A DNA stretch of 64,000 bases from Arthrobacter zhangbolii (GTDB taxonomy: Bacteria > Actinomycetota > Actinomycetes > Actinomycetales > Micrococcaceae): NCBI RefSeq assembly GCF_022869865.1, contig NZ_CP094984.1, positions 3,100,001-3,164,000 on the forward strand, written 5' to 3'. Under the pieces are notes generated by a model. That model was given only the letters and a program-made list of their open reading frames with translations. It searched no databases and was not told the origin of the DNA. The number at the start of each line of letters is the position of its first letter. Positions within the stretch are counted from its first letter, which is position 1. Position numbers and translations under genes: made by a program. This document shows positions 8,167-16,574 of this stretch, piece after piece.

Positions 8167-9585
8167 ATGATGGAGACTTTGGCCTTCGAGACAGCCGGCC
8201 CGGAGGCCGGGCACCGCGGCTCAGACCGCCCGCGCCGTCGGCCCCTGCTGCCCTGGCGAACCGGCGAGGACTGGGAACGCCCGGGCCCCACTGAGGAGCA
8301 GCAGCGCAATGACGTGATCGGCACGCTGATCCTGCTCCTGGTGGCTGCCGTCATTCTGGAAATCAGCCGCGGGATCGGCGCCGCAGCCGGTGAAACCCGC
8401 CCCATCTGGGCGCAGCACGCCGCGCTGGCACTGATGATCCTGCCGCTGGTGGTGCGGCGCCGCTACCCCGTCCTGGTGATGCTCGTCAGCAGCGCCGCGT
8501 TCCTGTCCCTGTCCCTGCTGGTGCCCAGCATTGCCGGGCAGGCAGCGTTCCAGGCCGCCTACTTTGCCTCCCTCTACACCGCCGTGGCGTGGGCCCGTGA
8601 CCGCAGGATCCTCTGGCTCGGCACCGTGGTGGTCATAGCCGTGATGGCGTTGTGGGTACTGCTGTCCTTCACCGTCTCCTCTTCCTATGACGGCATGCTC
8701 GAACGGCTAAACGAAGGCGATGAGACCTACCGGGGCTTCCTGCCCCCGCTCACGTCGCTGGCCATCTACAACCTCGCCATCAACGGGGCCTACTTCGGCG
8801 GGGCGATCATGTTCGGCATGAGTTCCTGGCGCAGCGCGCACCAGCGCGAGCTGCTGGTGAAGCAATCCGCCCAGCTGGAGGCCCAATCCGCGGAGCTGGC
8901 ACGCCAGGCGGTGCTGGATGAACGGCTGCGCATCGCCCGTGAACTGCACGACGTCGTGGCGCACCATATCGCCGTCATCGGTGTGCAGGCCGGTGCCGCA
9001 CGCCGTGTGCTCGAGAAAAAACCCGATGCCGCGGCCGGTGCCCTGCAGACCATTGAAGCGTCCTCCCGTGAAGCGGTGGCCGAAATGCGCGCACTGCTGG
9101 GGGTTCTGCGCGCCGAGGACCAGCCGGCGGCGGAGTCCGACGGCGGTGCGCGGCGCACCCCGGAACCCGGCCTCGCCGATCTGCCCGCCCTGGTGGCCGA
9201 ACACGAACAGCTGGGCCTGCGGGTGGCCTACCACCGCTCCGAGGAGGAGCCCGGTGCCCTGGACCGCATCCCGGCGCCGCTGGCGCTGTCCATTTACCGC
9301 ACGGTGCAGGAATCCCTGGCCAACGTCCGCCGGCACTCCACGGCGTCAGCCGCCGTCGTGGCCCTGCGCACCGGCTCCACCGGGGCGACCAGTTCCACCG
9401 GTGCCGCTAAATGGGTGGAGGTGGAAACCGTGGATGACGGCCGTCCGCGCAGCGGCAGTACCGCCGGCTCCGGGTTCGGGATCCGCGGGATCCGGGAACG
9501 GGCGGCCCTGCACCGTGGCCACACTGAGATCGGTCCGCGGGAAGGCGGCGGCTGGCGCGTCCGGGTCCGCTTTCCGCTGTCCTGA
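8167..9585 (+). CDS. Two-component sensor histidine kinase, HisKA_3 (NarL/DesK) class
   Basis: 472 residues from the ATG at 8167, which has TAGACT (8154-8159) seven bases before it, a leaderless arrangement. After a charged tail of about 55 residues come four to six membrane segments to about residue 220. A short coiled coil follows, then the HisKA_3 box RIARELHDVVAHHIAVIG with phospho-accepting His261, and a C-terminal HATPase ending GFGIRGIRERAALHRG. The nucleotide-binding N box is YRTVQESLANVRRHS. The usual DDGRG reads DDGRP here. It pairs with the LuxR-type regulator at 9797 and probably reports on envelope stress or an antimicrobial, given the adjacent ABC exporter. Confidence 0.93.
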   Translation: MMETLAFETAGPEAGHRGSDRPRRRPLLPWRTGEDWERPGPTEEQQRNDVIGTLILLLVAAVILEISRGIGAAAGETRPIWAQHAALALMILPLVVRRRYPVLVMLVSSAAFLSLSLLVPSIAGQAAFQAAYFASLYTAVAWARDRRILWLGTVVVIAVMALWVLLSFTVSSSYDGMLERLNEGDETYRGFLPPLTSLAIYNLAINGAYFGGAIMFGMSSWRSAHQRELLVKQSAQLEAQSAELARQAVLDERLRIARELHDVVAHHIAVIGVQAGAARRVLEKKPDAAAGALQTIEASSREAVAEMRALLGVLRAEDQPAAESDGGARRTPEPGLADLPALVAEHEQLGLRVAYHRSEEEPGALDRIPAPLALSIYRTVQESLANVRRHSTASAAVVALRTGSTGATSSTGAAKWVEVETVDDGRPRSGSTAGSGFGIRGIRERAALHRGHTEIGPREGGGWRVRVRFPLS

Positions 9586-9796
9586 CCGGCGCGGAGGACG
9601 GGGGCTGGGGACACAACGCTGAGAACCCGGCACGTATGACCCGGCGCGTATGACACAGTCCTGTCACATCCCCGCCCCGGCCGCCGGTCCTCCCCGGGTA
9701 CGGCCGCCCGTGCCGCTACCGTGGTGGTACGCGGTCTGTGCAGGCATGGTCCGCGCTGTGGGGGGGGGTAATCCCGTGGAAAGGGAGGATAAACAG

Positions 9797-10525
9797 ATGG
9801 AACCGATCCGTGTCCTGCTGGCAGATGACCAGGCACTGGTGCGGGCCGGCTTCGCCATGATGCTCTCCGTCGAGGAGGAAATCGAGGTGGTGGGCCAAGT
9901 GGCCAACGGCCGCGACGCCGTGGAGTTTGCCGCCGCGAATCCGGTGGACGTCATCCTGATGGACGTGCAGATGCCGGTTCTGGACGGGATCCGCGCTACG
10001 GAACAGGTGGTGGCGGCAGGGACCGCCAAGGTCATCATCCTGACCACCTTTGAGCGCGATGACTACCTCTTTGACGCCCTGCGTGCAGGTGCCAGCGGTT
10101 TCCTGCTCAAAAACGCGGACCCGGATGACCTGGTGGCTGCGGTGCACGCCGTGGCCTGCGGGCATGCCCTGCTGGCGCCGGAGATGACGGTGCGTGTCAT
10201 TGAACGTTTCGCCAGCCAGCAGCGGGACGAAACCGCCGCGGCGGATGCCGCCGGGCCGGCGTCGCCCGTCCCGTCCCCGGCCGCCAGGGAGACGCAGAAA
10301 CTCCTCGATTCCCTGACCTCCCGCGAACGCGAGGTCCTGGTAAATGTGGCCGCCGGGCGCAGCAACGCCGAGATTGCCGCCGGCATGTTCGTAGCCGAGG
10401 CAACCGTCAAAACGCATGTGTCCAACCTGCTCGCCAAGATCCAGGTCCGGGACCGGGTACAGGCCGTGGTCTTCGCTTACGAATCCGGGCTCATCCTCGC
10501 GGGGGACAAACCCGCCGCGGACTAA
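9797..10525 (+). CDS. NarL/LuxR-family response regulator
   Basis: 242 residues. The receiver domain has acidic pocket D10-D11, phospho-acceptor Asp56 (VILMDVQMP), Thr84 and Lys105. After an Ala/Pro linker near 145-170 comes the LuxR helix-turn-helix (LTSREREVLVNVAAGRSNAE to VKTHVSNLLAKI). The ATG at 9797 is preceded by GGGAGG eight bases upstream. A run of nine G (9760-9768) lies about 28 bases before the start. It is the partner of the kinase at 8167 and is followed by the ABC transporter genes it may control. Confidence 0.94.
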   Translation: MEPIRVLLADDQALVRAGFAMMLSVEEEIEVVGQVANGRDAVEFAAANPVDVILMDVQMPVLDGIRATEQVVAAGTAKVIILTTFERDDYLFDALRAGASGFLLKNADPDDLVAAVHAVACGHALLAPEMTVRVIERFASQQRDETAAADAAGPASPVPSPAARETQKLLDSLTSREREVLVNVAAGRSNAEIAAGMFVAEATVKTHVSNLLAKIQVRDRVQAVVFAYESGLILAGDKPAAD

Positions 10526-10635
10526 CCCGCACGGCTCTCCCCCGGACGGCTGATCCTCCGCTGCGGTGCCCTGACTAGGCTTAATGGAAACGATTCCCCA
10601 TTGAGCCCGGCCTGCCGGGAAAAGGAGCGGCCACC

Positions 10636-11517
10636 ATGCTGCAGGTACGCAGCCTCACCCGGCGGTTCGGCGACAAAACCGCCGTGGACAACGTCAGCTT
10701 CGACGTCCCCTCCGGCAAAATGACCGGGTTCGTGGGCGCCAACGGTGCCGGCAAAACCACCACCATGCGAATGATCATGGGGGTGCTCACCCCCAGTGAC
10801 GGCGAAGTCCTGATGGATGACGTGCCGCTGACCGCGAAGATGCGCTCACGTTTCGGGTACATGCCCGAAGAACGCGGCCTGTATCCCAAGCAGCCCATCC
10901 TGGACCAGCTGGTTTACCTGGGCCAGCTGCACGGCATGAGCCAGAATGATGCGCGCAGTGCGGCCAAGGACATGCTGGAACGGTTCACCCTGGCGGACCG
11001 GGCCAAGGACAAACTCGAATCCCTGTCCCTGGGCAACCAGCAGCGAGTGCAGATCATCGCGTCCCTGATGCACCGGCCCACCGCCCTGATCCTGGATGAA
11101 CCGTTCTCCGGCCTGGACCCGGTGGCCGTGGATTCCATGGTGGAACTGCTGCGGGACTACACCGCGCAGGGCGTGCCGGTGCTCTTCTCCAGCCACCAGC
11201 TGGACCTGGTGGACCGGCTCTGCGACAACCTGGTGGTCCTGCAGCAGGGCCGGATGATTGCTTCCGGCACCGGCGAGGACCTGCGGGCCCGCGCCGCCAA
11301 CCGGCACCGGCTTACCGTCCATCCCGACGCCGGCTGGATCCGTGAAGAGCCCGGCGTGCGCGTGCTCGACGTCGCCGGCCCGGACGCCGTCGTCGAGTTC
11401 GACGACGACGCCGCCGGGCAGCGCCTGCTCGCCGCCGCCCTCCGCCGCGGCAGCGTTGAACAGTTCTCCCCCATCCGTCCGTCCCTGAGCGAGATCTACC
11501 GCGAGGTCACAGCATGA
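10636..11517 (+). CDS. ABC transporter ATP-binding protein, NatA-like
   Basis: 293 residues. Walker A GANGAGKTT lies at 34-42 and Walker B LILDEPFSGLDP at about 152. The signature loop is LSLGNQQRV instead of the standard LSGGQ, a variant common in NatA-like exporters. A C-terminal DUF4162-like segment of about 80 residues follows. AGGAG lies nine bases before the ATG. The gene overlaps the permease gene by four bases (ATGA). A TAGGCT hexamer at 10577-10582 may be its own promoter. It probably powers export together with the 11514 permease, and NatAB systems export sodium or antimicrobials. Confidence 0.93.
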   Translation: MLQVRSLTRRFGDKTAVDNVSFDVPSGKMTGFVGANGAGKTTTMRMIMGVLTPSDGEVLMDDVPLTAKMRSRFGYMPEERGLYPKQPILDQLVYLGQLHGMSQNDARSAAKDMLERFTLADRAKDKLESLSLGNQQRVQIIASLMHRPTALILDEPFSGLDPVAVDSMVELLRDYTAQGVPVLFSSHQLDLVDRLCDNLVVLQQGRMIASGTGEDLRARAANRHRLTVHPDAGWIREEPGVRVLDVAGPDAVVEFDDDAAGQRLLAAALRRGSVEQFSPIRPSLSEIYREVTA

Positions 11518-12695
11518 GCACCGAACGCAGCACCGCCCCCTGGGCCATCGTCACCCTCCGCGAGGTGATGGTGAAGGCCCGGGACCGCAGCTACCTCATC
11601 TCCACCCTGGTCACTCTGCTGATCATTGTGGGCACGGTCCTGTTCAACGCGTTTATGAGTTCCCGCGGCGAGGAATACACCGTTGCTGTCACCGGCACCG
11701 AAGGCCAGTCGGTGGTAGCCCTCGCGGATGAGGCAGGCCAGGCCGACGGCGGCAACACCGCCTTCGAAGCCGTCACCGCGGATTCGCCCGACGCCGCCCT
11801 GCAGCTGGTCCGGGAGGATGAGGCGGACGCCGCCCTGGTGCGTGAGGACGGCACCTGGACCCTCACCGGGCTCACCGAAATCGGCAACGGCCTGCAGGGC
11901 GGCCTGGCGGAGGCGCTGCGCAGCTACGCCCTGGAGAGCAATGCGGCTGCCGCCGGCACCACCTCCGCGGAACTGCTGGCCGGCTCCGAGCTGGAATCCC
12001 AGCTGCTGGAAGGCAGCGCGGAGAACCAGCTGCTGGCCACCATTGTCGGCTTTGTCTTCGCGTTCCTGTTCTACATGGCAGCAATTGTGTTTGGCATGGC
12101 CATTGCCACCTCCGTGCTGGAGGAAAAGCAGAACCGGGTGGTGGAAATCCTGGCTACCGCCATTCCCATCCGCCAGCTGCTGTACGGCAAGGTCGCCGGC
12201 AACACCATCCTGGCCATGGTCCAGCTGGCCCTCTATGCCGGTGCCGCCCTGCTGGCCCTGAACCTCACCGGGACCGCGGAAACCGTGGGGGCCATTGTGC
12301 CGGCGTCGGGCTGGTTCCTGGTCTTCTTCCTGGCCGGGTTCCTGATCCTCGCCTCTGCCTGGGCCATGATCGGTTCCATGGCCAGCCGCAGCGAGGACCT
12401 GAACAACAGCTCGGCCCCCGTGCTCACCGTGATCATCGTGGCCCTGTTCGCCGGGCTGTTCGCCAAGGGCCAGCTGCTGGTCGCCGCGTCCTTTGTTCCG
12501 GTGGTCTCCTCCGTGGCCATGCCGGTGCGGATGCTCAACGGCGACGTGCCGCTCTGGCAGACCCTGGTGTCCCTGGTTATTGCCCTGGCCGCCGCCTACG
12601 GCCTGCTGCGCTTCGGCGAGCGGATCTACCGCCGGGCAGTGATGCAGAGCGGCGGTTCGCTGACGCTGCGCAAGGCCATGAAGCTGGAGCAGTAG
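11514..12695 (+). CDS. ABC-2 type permease, NatB-like
   Basis: 393 residues with the NatB/ABC2_membrane_3 plan: one N-terminal membrane helix (about 24-46), an extracytoplasmic domain of about 130 residues rich in Ala, Glu and Asp, then five to six helices in the C-terminal half with the cytoplasmic loop EEKQNRVVEILATAIPIRQL between the first two. Translation is coupled to the ATPase gene through ATGA. The convergent malQ gene ends three bases after this stop codon, with no visible terminator hairpin between them. Confidence 0.93.
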   Translation: MSTERSTAPWAIVTLREVMVKARDRSYLISTLVTLLIIVGTVLFNAFMSSRGEEYTVAVTGTEGQSVVALADEAGQADGGNTAFEAVTADSPDAALQLVREDEADAALVREDGTWTLTGLTEIGNGLQGGLAEALRSYALESNAAAAGTTSAELLAGSELESQLLEGSAENQLLATIVGFVFAFLFYMAAIVFGMAIATSVLEEKQNRVVEILATAIPIRQLLYGKVAGNTILAMVQLALYAGAALLALNLTGTAETVGAIVPASGWFLVFFLAGFLILASAWAMIGSMASRSEDLNNSSAPVLTVIIVALFAGLFAKGQLLVAASFVPVVSSVAMPVRMLNGDVPLWQTLVSLVIALAAAYGLLRFGERIYRRAVMQSGGSLTLRKAMKLEQ

Positions 12696-12698
12696 GGC

Positions 12699-14876
12699 TT
12701 AGAGGCCTTCCTGCATCAGGGCCGCCAGGGAACGGAACCGTTCGTTGTGCTCCAGGTCCTCAAGCAGCACCGCTTCACCATCGGGGCCGCTGAGGGGTAT
12801 CCGCCAGTTCGGATACTCATCGGCGGTCCCGGGCTGGTTCTGGGTCTTTTTCTCCCCCACCAGGTCCGCCAGCGCCACTCCCAGGAGCACCGACGGGGTC
12901 TGCAGCACAAACCGGTGCAGCGCCTCCACGGTCCGCTGCACTTCCTCCCCCTCAAGCTGTCCCGCCGTCTGCCCGGAGGCATCCGCGGGCAGCAGCCCGC
13001 GTTCACGCAGGACGGCCAGCACGGCTTCCTGCGCCTCAGTGTCCGCCCGGCGCTCTTCTTCCACCGGCCGGTTGAGCAGGCCCAGGGATTCGCGCAGGTT
13101 CACGTGTTCGCCCGCCAGGTACCCCGCGGTGGGCGGCAGGTCGTGGGTGTTCACGCTGGTCAGCGCACCCACCCGGTACTCCTCGGGGGCACGCGGGCCG
13201 TCTTCGGTCTGCTCGAACCACAGGATCGAGGTGCCCAGCACCCCGCGCTCGGCCAGGTACTCCTGCACCCACGGTTCGAAAACACCCAGGTCCTCGCCGA
13301 TAACGACGGCGCCGGCCCGCTGGGCTTCCAACGCCAGGATGCCGATGAGCGCCTCGTGGTCGTAGTACACGTACGCGCCCTCGCCGGGGGACTCCGCGTC
13401 CTGCGGAATCCACCAGAGCCGGAACAGGCCCAGGATGTGGTCCACCCGGATGCCGCCGGCGTGGCGGAGGATGGTTCGGATCATGTCCCGGTAGGCGGCG
13501 TAGCCGGATTCGGCCAGCCGGCCCGGGTGCCACGGCGGCTGGCTCCAGTCCTGGCCGCGCTGGTTGAACATGTCCGGCGGGGCGCCCACGGAGATGCCCT
13601 GCGTCAGTACGTCGCGCAGCATCCACGCATCGGCACCGCCGGGGTGCACGCCCACGGCCAGGTCGTGGATGATGCCGATGCCCATGCCGGCCTTTTTGGC
13701 GGCCCGCTGCACGTTCTCCAGCTGCTCGTCGCAGATCCACTGCAGCCACTTAAAGAACTCGATCCGGTCCTGCAGCCGCGGCAGCTGCGCCAGCACGTAC
13801 TCGCTGTCCGGGCCGGTGGCGTCGTTCCATTCCGGGGCGCCGGGCTTCAGGTCTTCGGCCAGGGCGCACCAGCGGGCGAAGTTCTCCAGGCCCTGCCCGG
13901 CGTCGGCCTTGAATGCCTCGAACTGGCGCTGCCGTCCAGGCGTGCGCTCCACAGCGAACACGTCGCGGAGCACCGCCAGCTTGGCGGCGTAGGTGGCGTC
14001 GCGGTTCAGCTCCTCGGCGGAGGAGTTGGCCGGGTAGAGGGCACGGGCCGCCTCCCCTGCAGCTTTCCGCTGCGCGTCACCGAGGTAGGCGAATTCCGGT
14101 ACCGCCTCCACCCGGATGTACAGCGGGTTGAAGAACCGGCGGGTGGTGGGCAGATAGGGCGAGGGTTCAATGGGCGGAACGGGTTCCGCGGCGTGGAGCG
14201 GGTTGATCAGCACAAACCCGGCGTTGTAGTCGGCGCCGACGACGGCGGCGAGGTCCGCCAGATCCGTCAGATCCCCAATGCCCCAGGAGCGGCGGGAGCG
14301 CAGCGAGTACAGCTGGGCCTGCGGCCCCCACGCCGGCTGCTCCTGCAGGGCGTCCGCGGTGTCCAGCCGGTCCGGGGTCACTACCAGGGTCGAGGCGGCA
14401 CGGGTCTCTCCGGCTTCCAGCTCCAGCCGGTGCCATCCCAGCGGCAGGCCGCTCGGCAGGGGAACCTGTGTGCGGGCCAGGACCGCGCCCTCCACGTCGA
14501 GTTCCGCGTCGGCCTCCGCAGGCCAGTCCAGGCTGAGTTCGCTGCCGTCCTCCAGCCGGATGCGCAGCTTCGCTGCGGTGTCCCGGGGCAGGTGTACGGG
14601 CACAGCGCCGGGCCGGCCGCGACGGACGACGGCGGTGGGCGGCAGCGGACGCTTCCAGGCGGCCGTCTCCGACTCGGCAAGGGACCGGAGCAGGTCCTGC
14701 TCTGTGTCCACGGCGAGCCCGAGTGCGGTGAGGACACTGCGCAGGGTCTTCTCCGAAACCTGCTGCTCGGCCCCGTCCCATCCGGTGAACGTGGTCGCAA
14801 CTTTGTGCAGGCCGGCAAGCCGGTGGAGCGGGTCGCCGGTTATGGGGGCGGACTGGGTGTTTGGCGTTTCACTCAT
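12699..14876 (-). CDS. malQ: 4-alpha-glucanotransferase (amylomaltase, GH77)
   Basis: 725 residues, the longer actinobacterial form of MalQ, which disproportionates maltooligosaccharides in glycogen and maltose metabolism. The N-terminal 150 or so residues form the extra beta-rich domain seen in this subgroup. Catalytic landmarks are in place: nucleophile Asp in GGIRVDHILG, acid/base Glu in VIGEDLGVFEPW and the third acid in SVNTHDLPPTAGY. TAGATT (complement of 14883-14888) lies six bases before the ATG, so the transcript is probably leaderless. It is a cytoplasmic single gene. Confidence 0.96.
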   Translation of the reverse strand: MSETPNTQSAPITGDPLHRLAGLHKVATTFTGWDGAEQQVSEKTLRSVLTALGLAVDTEQDLLRSLAESETAAWKRPLPPTAVVRRGRPGAVPVHLPRDTAAKLRIRLEDGSELSLDWPAEADAELDVEGAVLARTQVPLPSGLPLGWHRLELEAGETRAASTLVVTPDRLDTADALQEQPAWGPQAQLYSLRSRRSWGIGDLTDLADLAAVVGADYNAGFVLINPLHAAEPVPPIEPSPYLPTTRRFFNPLYIRVEAVPEFAYLGDAQRKAAGEAARALYPANSSAEELNRDATYAAKLAVLRDVFAVERTPGRQRQFEAFKADAGQGLENFARWCALAEDLKPGAPEWNDATGPDSEYVLAQLPRLQDRIEFFKWLQWICDEQLENVQRAAKKAGMGIGIIHDLAVGVHPGGADAWMLRDVLTQGISVGAPPDMFNQRGQDWSQPPWHPGRLAESGYAAYRDMIRTILRHAGGIRVDHILGLFRLWWIPQDAESPGEGAYVYYDHEALIGILALEAQRAGAVVIGEDLGVFEPWVQEYLAERGVLGTSILWFEQTEDGPRAPEEYRVGALTSVNTHDLPPTAGYLAGEHVNLRESLGLLNRPVEEERRADTEAQEAVLAVLRERGLLPADASGQTAGQLEGEEVQRTVEALHRFVLQTPSVLLGVALADLVGEKKTQNQPGTADEYPNWRIPLSGPDGEAVLLEDLEHNERFRSLAALMQEGL

Positions 14877-14945
14877 GCACCCAATCTATGGCCCCTGTCC
14901 GGCCGCCGCATCCGCAGCTTCCGGCTGCGGGCATGCCGGAACCGG

Positions 14946-15278
14946 CTAGGGACTCTCCTGCGTGAGCCGCCAGCCGTCCTGGAAATCCGGATGGTCCTCG
15001 TGGACGGCCGCCAGTGCGGAGAGTGCCAGGCGGGTCCATTCCAGTTCCTCGCGGAACCGTGGATCCTCGTCGTCATCCTCTTCCAGGACCATGCGCGAGA
15101 GGGCATGGCGGCGGGCGCCCCCGATGATCTCGATGAGCATGAGCTTGGTTTCGCATTCCTTCAACAGACGCTCTTCGTACCAGCGGTCGGAGAGGGAAAC
15201 ATTGGAAGATGCGAGTAGTTTGCGGGCCTCGGAGATGTCCTCCTGGAAGCGTGTGACCAGGAAATCCACGATATCCAT
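14946..15278 (-). CDS. DUF6221 family small protein
   Basis: 110 residues, helical and acidic, starting MDIVDFLVTRFQEDISEAR and ending with the DHPDFQDGW segment, which matches my memory of the DUF6221 family found across Actinobacteria. Function unknown, soluble, no cysteines of note except Cys62-type singletons. Upstream of the start I see no strong ribosome binding site. Confidence 0.75.
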   Translation of the reverse strand: MDIVDFLVTRFQEDISEARKLLASSNVSLSDRWYEERLLKECETKLMLIEIIGGARRHALSRMVLEEDDDEDPRFREELEWTRLALSALAAVHEDHPDFQDGWRLTQESP

Positions 15279-15392
15279 GGCCGAAGCTTACCGGCCGGGG
15301 GCGCCCCAGCGAGAGGGTCCTATGCGTGATCGGGAATATTTTATGGGTATACGTCTGTTGGCATAAATATCAACAATCTCAGGAGGCGCCTT

Positions 15393-15632
15393 TTGCCGGT
15401 AGCTAACGCTCCCACTCCGCCCACGACTGCCCGCGCCAAGCGCGTGCGCAGCATCCGTACCCTTCGCCGCGGGGACACCATAGAAGCCCGCAGCGGTGGC
15501 GAAACCTATTTCCACGGTGAGGTCCAGGACACGGCCCCCGGTCTGTCCACGGTCTGGATCCGGGATGAATCCAGCGGACTGCGGACCGCACTCAGCATGG
15601 ATGATTTCACCCTCTGGAAGATCCCTGCCTAG
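15393..15632 (+). CDS. Conserved hypothetical small basic protein
   Basis: 79 residues beginning at TTG 15393, chosen because AGGAGG sits six bases before it. The N-terminal 25 residues are Pro/Ala/Arg-rich. The rest reads as a small beta-barrel (RRGDTIEARSGGETYFHGEV to TVWIRDESSGLRTALSMDDF), like an SH3 or S1-type fold in outline, but no family is claimed. The upstream stretch 15330-15370 is AT-rich and probably holds the promoter. Confidence 0.7.
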   Translation: MPVANAPTPPTTARAKRVRSIRTLRRGDTIEARSGGETYFHGEVQDTAPGLSTVWIRDESSGLRTALSMDDFTLWKIPA

Positions 15633-15664
15633 GGTCCTTCCGGTCCCCTGCGTGCCCGGATGCG

Positions 15665-16426
15665 TCAGTCGATGAGGCTTCCGGCACTTATGTTCAAAGT
15701 TGCAGCTGTCATGCTGGCAGCCCGGTCGGAAGCGGCAAACGCCGCTGCATAGCCGACCTCGTCCAAGGTGGCGGCGCGGCCCAGCATGGTGGCGGTGGTG
15801 ATGGCGTCGGCGATTTCGCCGGCGCCTTCCATGTTTTCCGGCAGGCTTTCCGGAATGCCGCCGGAGCGCAGTGTCACCACCCTGATACCGAACGGACCCA
15901 GCTCACTGGAGAGCTGGCGGCGCATGGACTCCATGGCTTCGAACGCCGTCTGGAGTCCGCCCAGGTACATCCCGGGCACCGGGTTCCCGGAGCCGCCGAA
16001 CACCAGGATCACCCCCGAACGCTGGCGCATCATGTGCCGGGCCGCTGCCTGGGCGGTCAGGAACAGGGTTTGCACGGCGGTAGAGACCGGACGCAGATAA
16101 TCCGCCAGGGCCATCTCCGCCATGGGGGTGCCCTGCACATCCCCGTGCTGGATAACGTTCACGGAGATGTCCAGGCTGCCCGCCGCGGCGGCCACATCAT
16201 CGGCATGCCGGTTGACGGCGCTCTCATTGGTGGCGTCCAGCAATGCCGTCTGAACCTCTCCCCCGGCCCGGCGGATGCGCTCCGCAACTGCCTCGAGCGG
16301 TTCCGCCGTGCGGCCGGCAAGGAACACCCGGGCACCTTCCCGGGCAAAGGCCTGCGCTATGGCACCGCCAATGGCCCCGCCTCCGCCGTAAATGACCGCG
16401 TTCCTGCCGATGAGCATGGGCTCCAT
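15665..16426 (-). CDS. Atypical SDR-fold protein lacking the usual catalytic Tyr-x3-Lys
   Basis: 253 residues from the ATG at 16426, selected because GGGAGG lies five bases upstream. A longer reading to 16462 has no such site. The nucleotide-binding turn is GGGGAIGGAIAQAF and the NAG motif is replaced by NVIQHGD. Where the family has YxxxK, this protein reads MYLGGLQTAFEAM, so the lysine aligns with Gln. The C-terminus is family-like (SDRAASMTAATLNISAG). It may be a binding protein or a reductase with altered chemistry. It is divergent from the acyl-CoA ligase gene at 16575 and may share its promoter region. Confidence 0.82.
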   Translation of the reverse strand: MEPMLIGRNAVIYGGGGAIGGAIAQAFAREGARVFLAGRTAEPLEAVAERIRRAGGEVQTALLDATNESAVNRHADDVAAAAGSLDISVNVIQHGDVQGTPMAEMALADYLRPVSTAVQTLFLTAQAAARHMMRQRSGVILVFGGSGNPVPGMYLGGLQTAFEAMESMRRQLSSELGPFGIRVVTLRSGGIPESLPENMEGAGEIADAITTATMLGRAATLDEVGYAAAFAASDRAASMTAATLNISAGSLID

Positions 16427-16574
16427 GGGGACCTCCCGGGGTTGGCCTGCGACAGCCATCATGAACCGGGCAGTGGAGGAAACACAATGTCCGCTTCAAA
16501 AGCTCCCTCACCTAGCATGGACACCATGGCCGTGGAGTGATCCGTGGCACATCTGATGGAACGGAGCTGCTTTT

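Noticed and set aside
12747-15218. Very long open frame on the plus strand opposite malQ
   Set aside because: GC-rich codon bias leaves long open antisense frames. The malQ frame has family motifs and the antisense frame has none.
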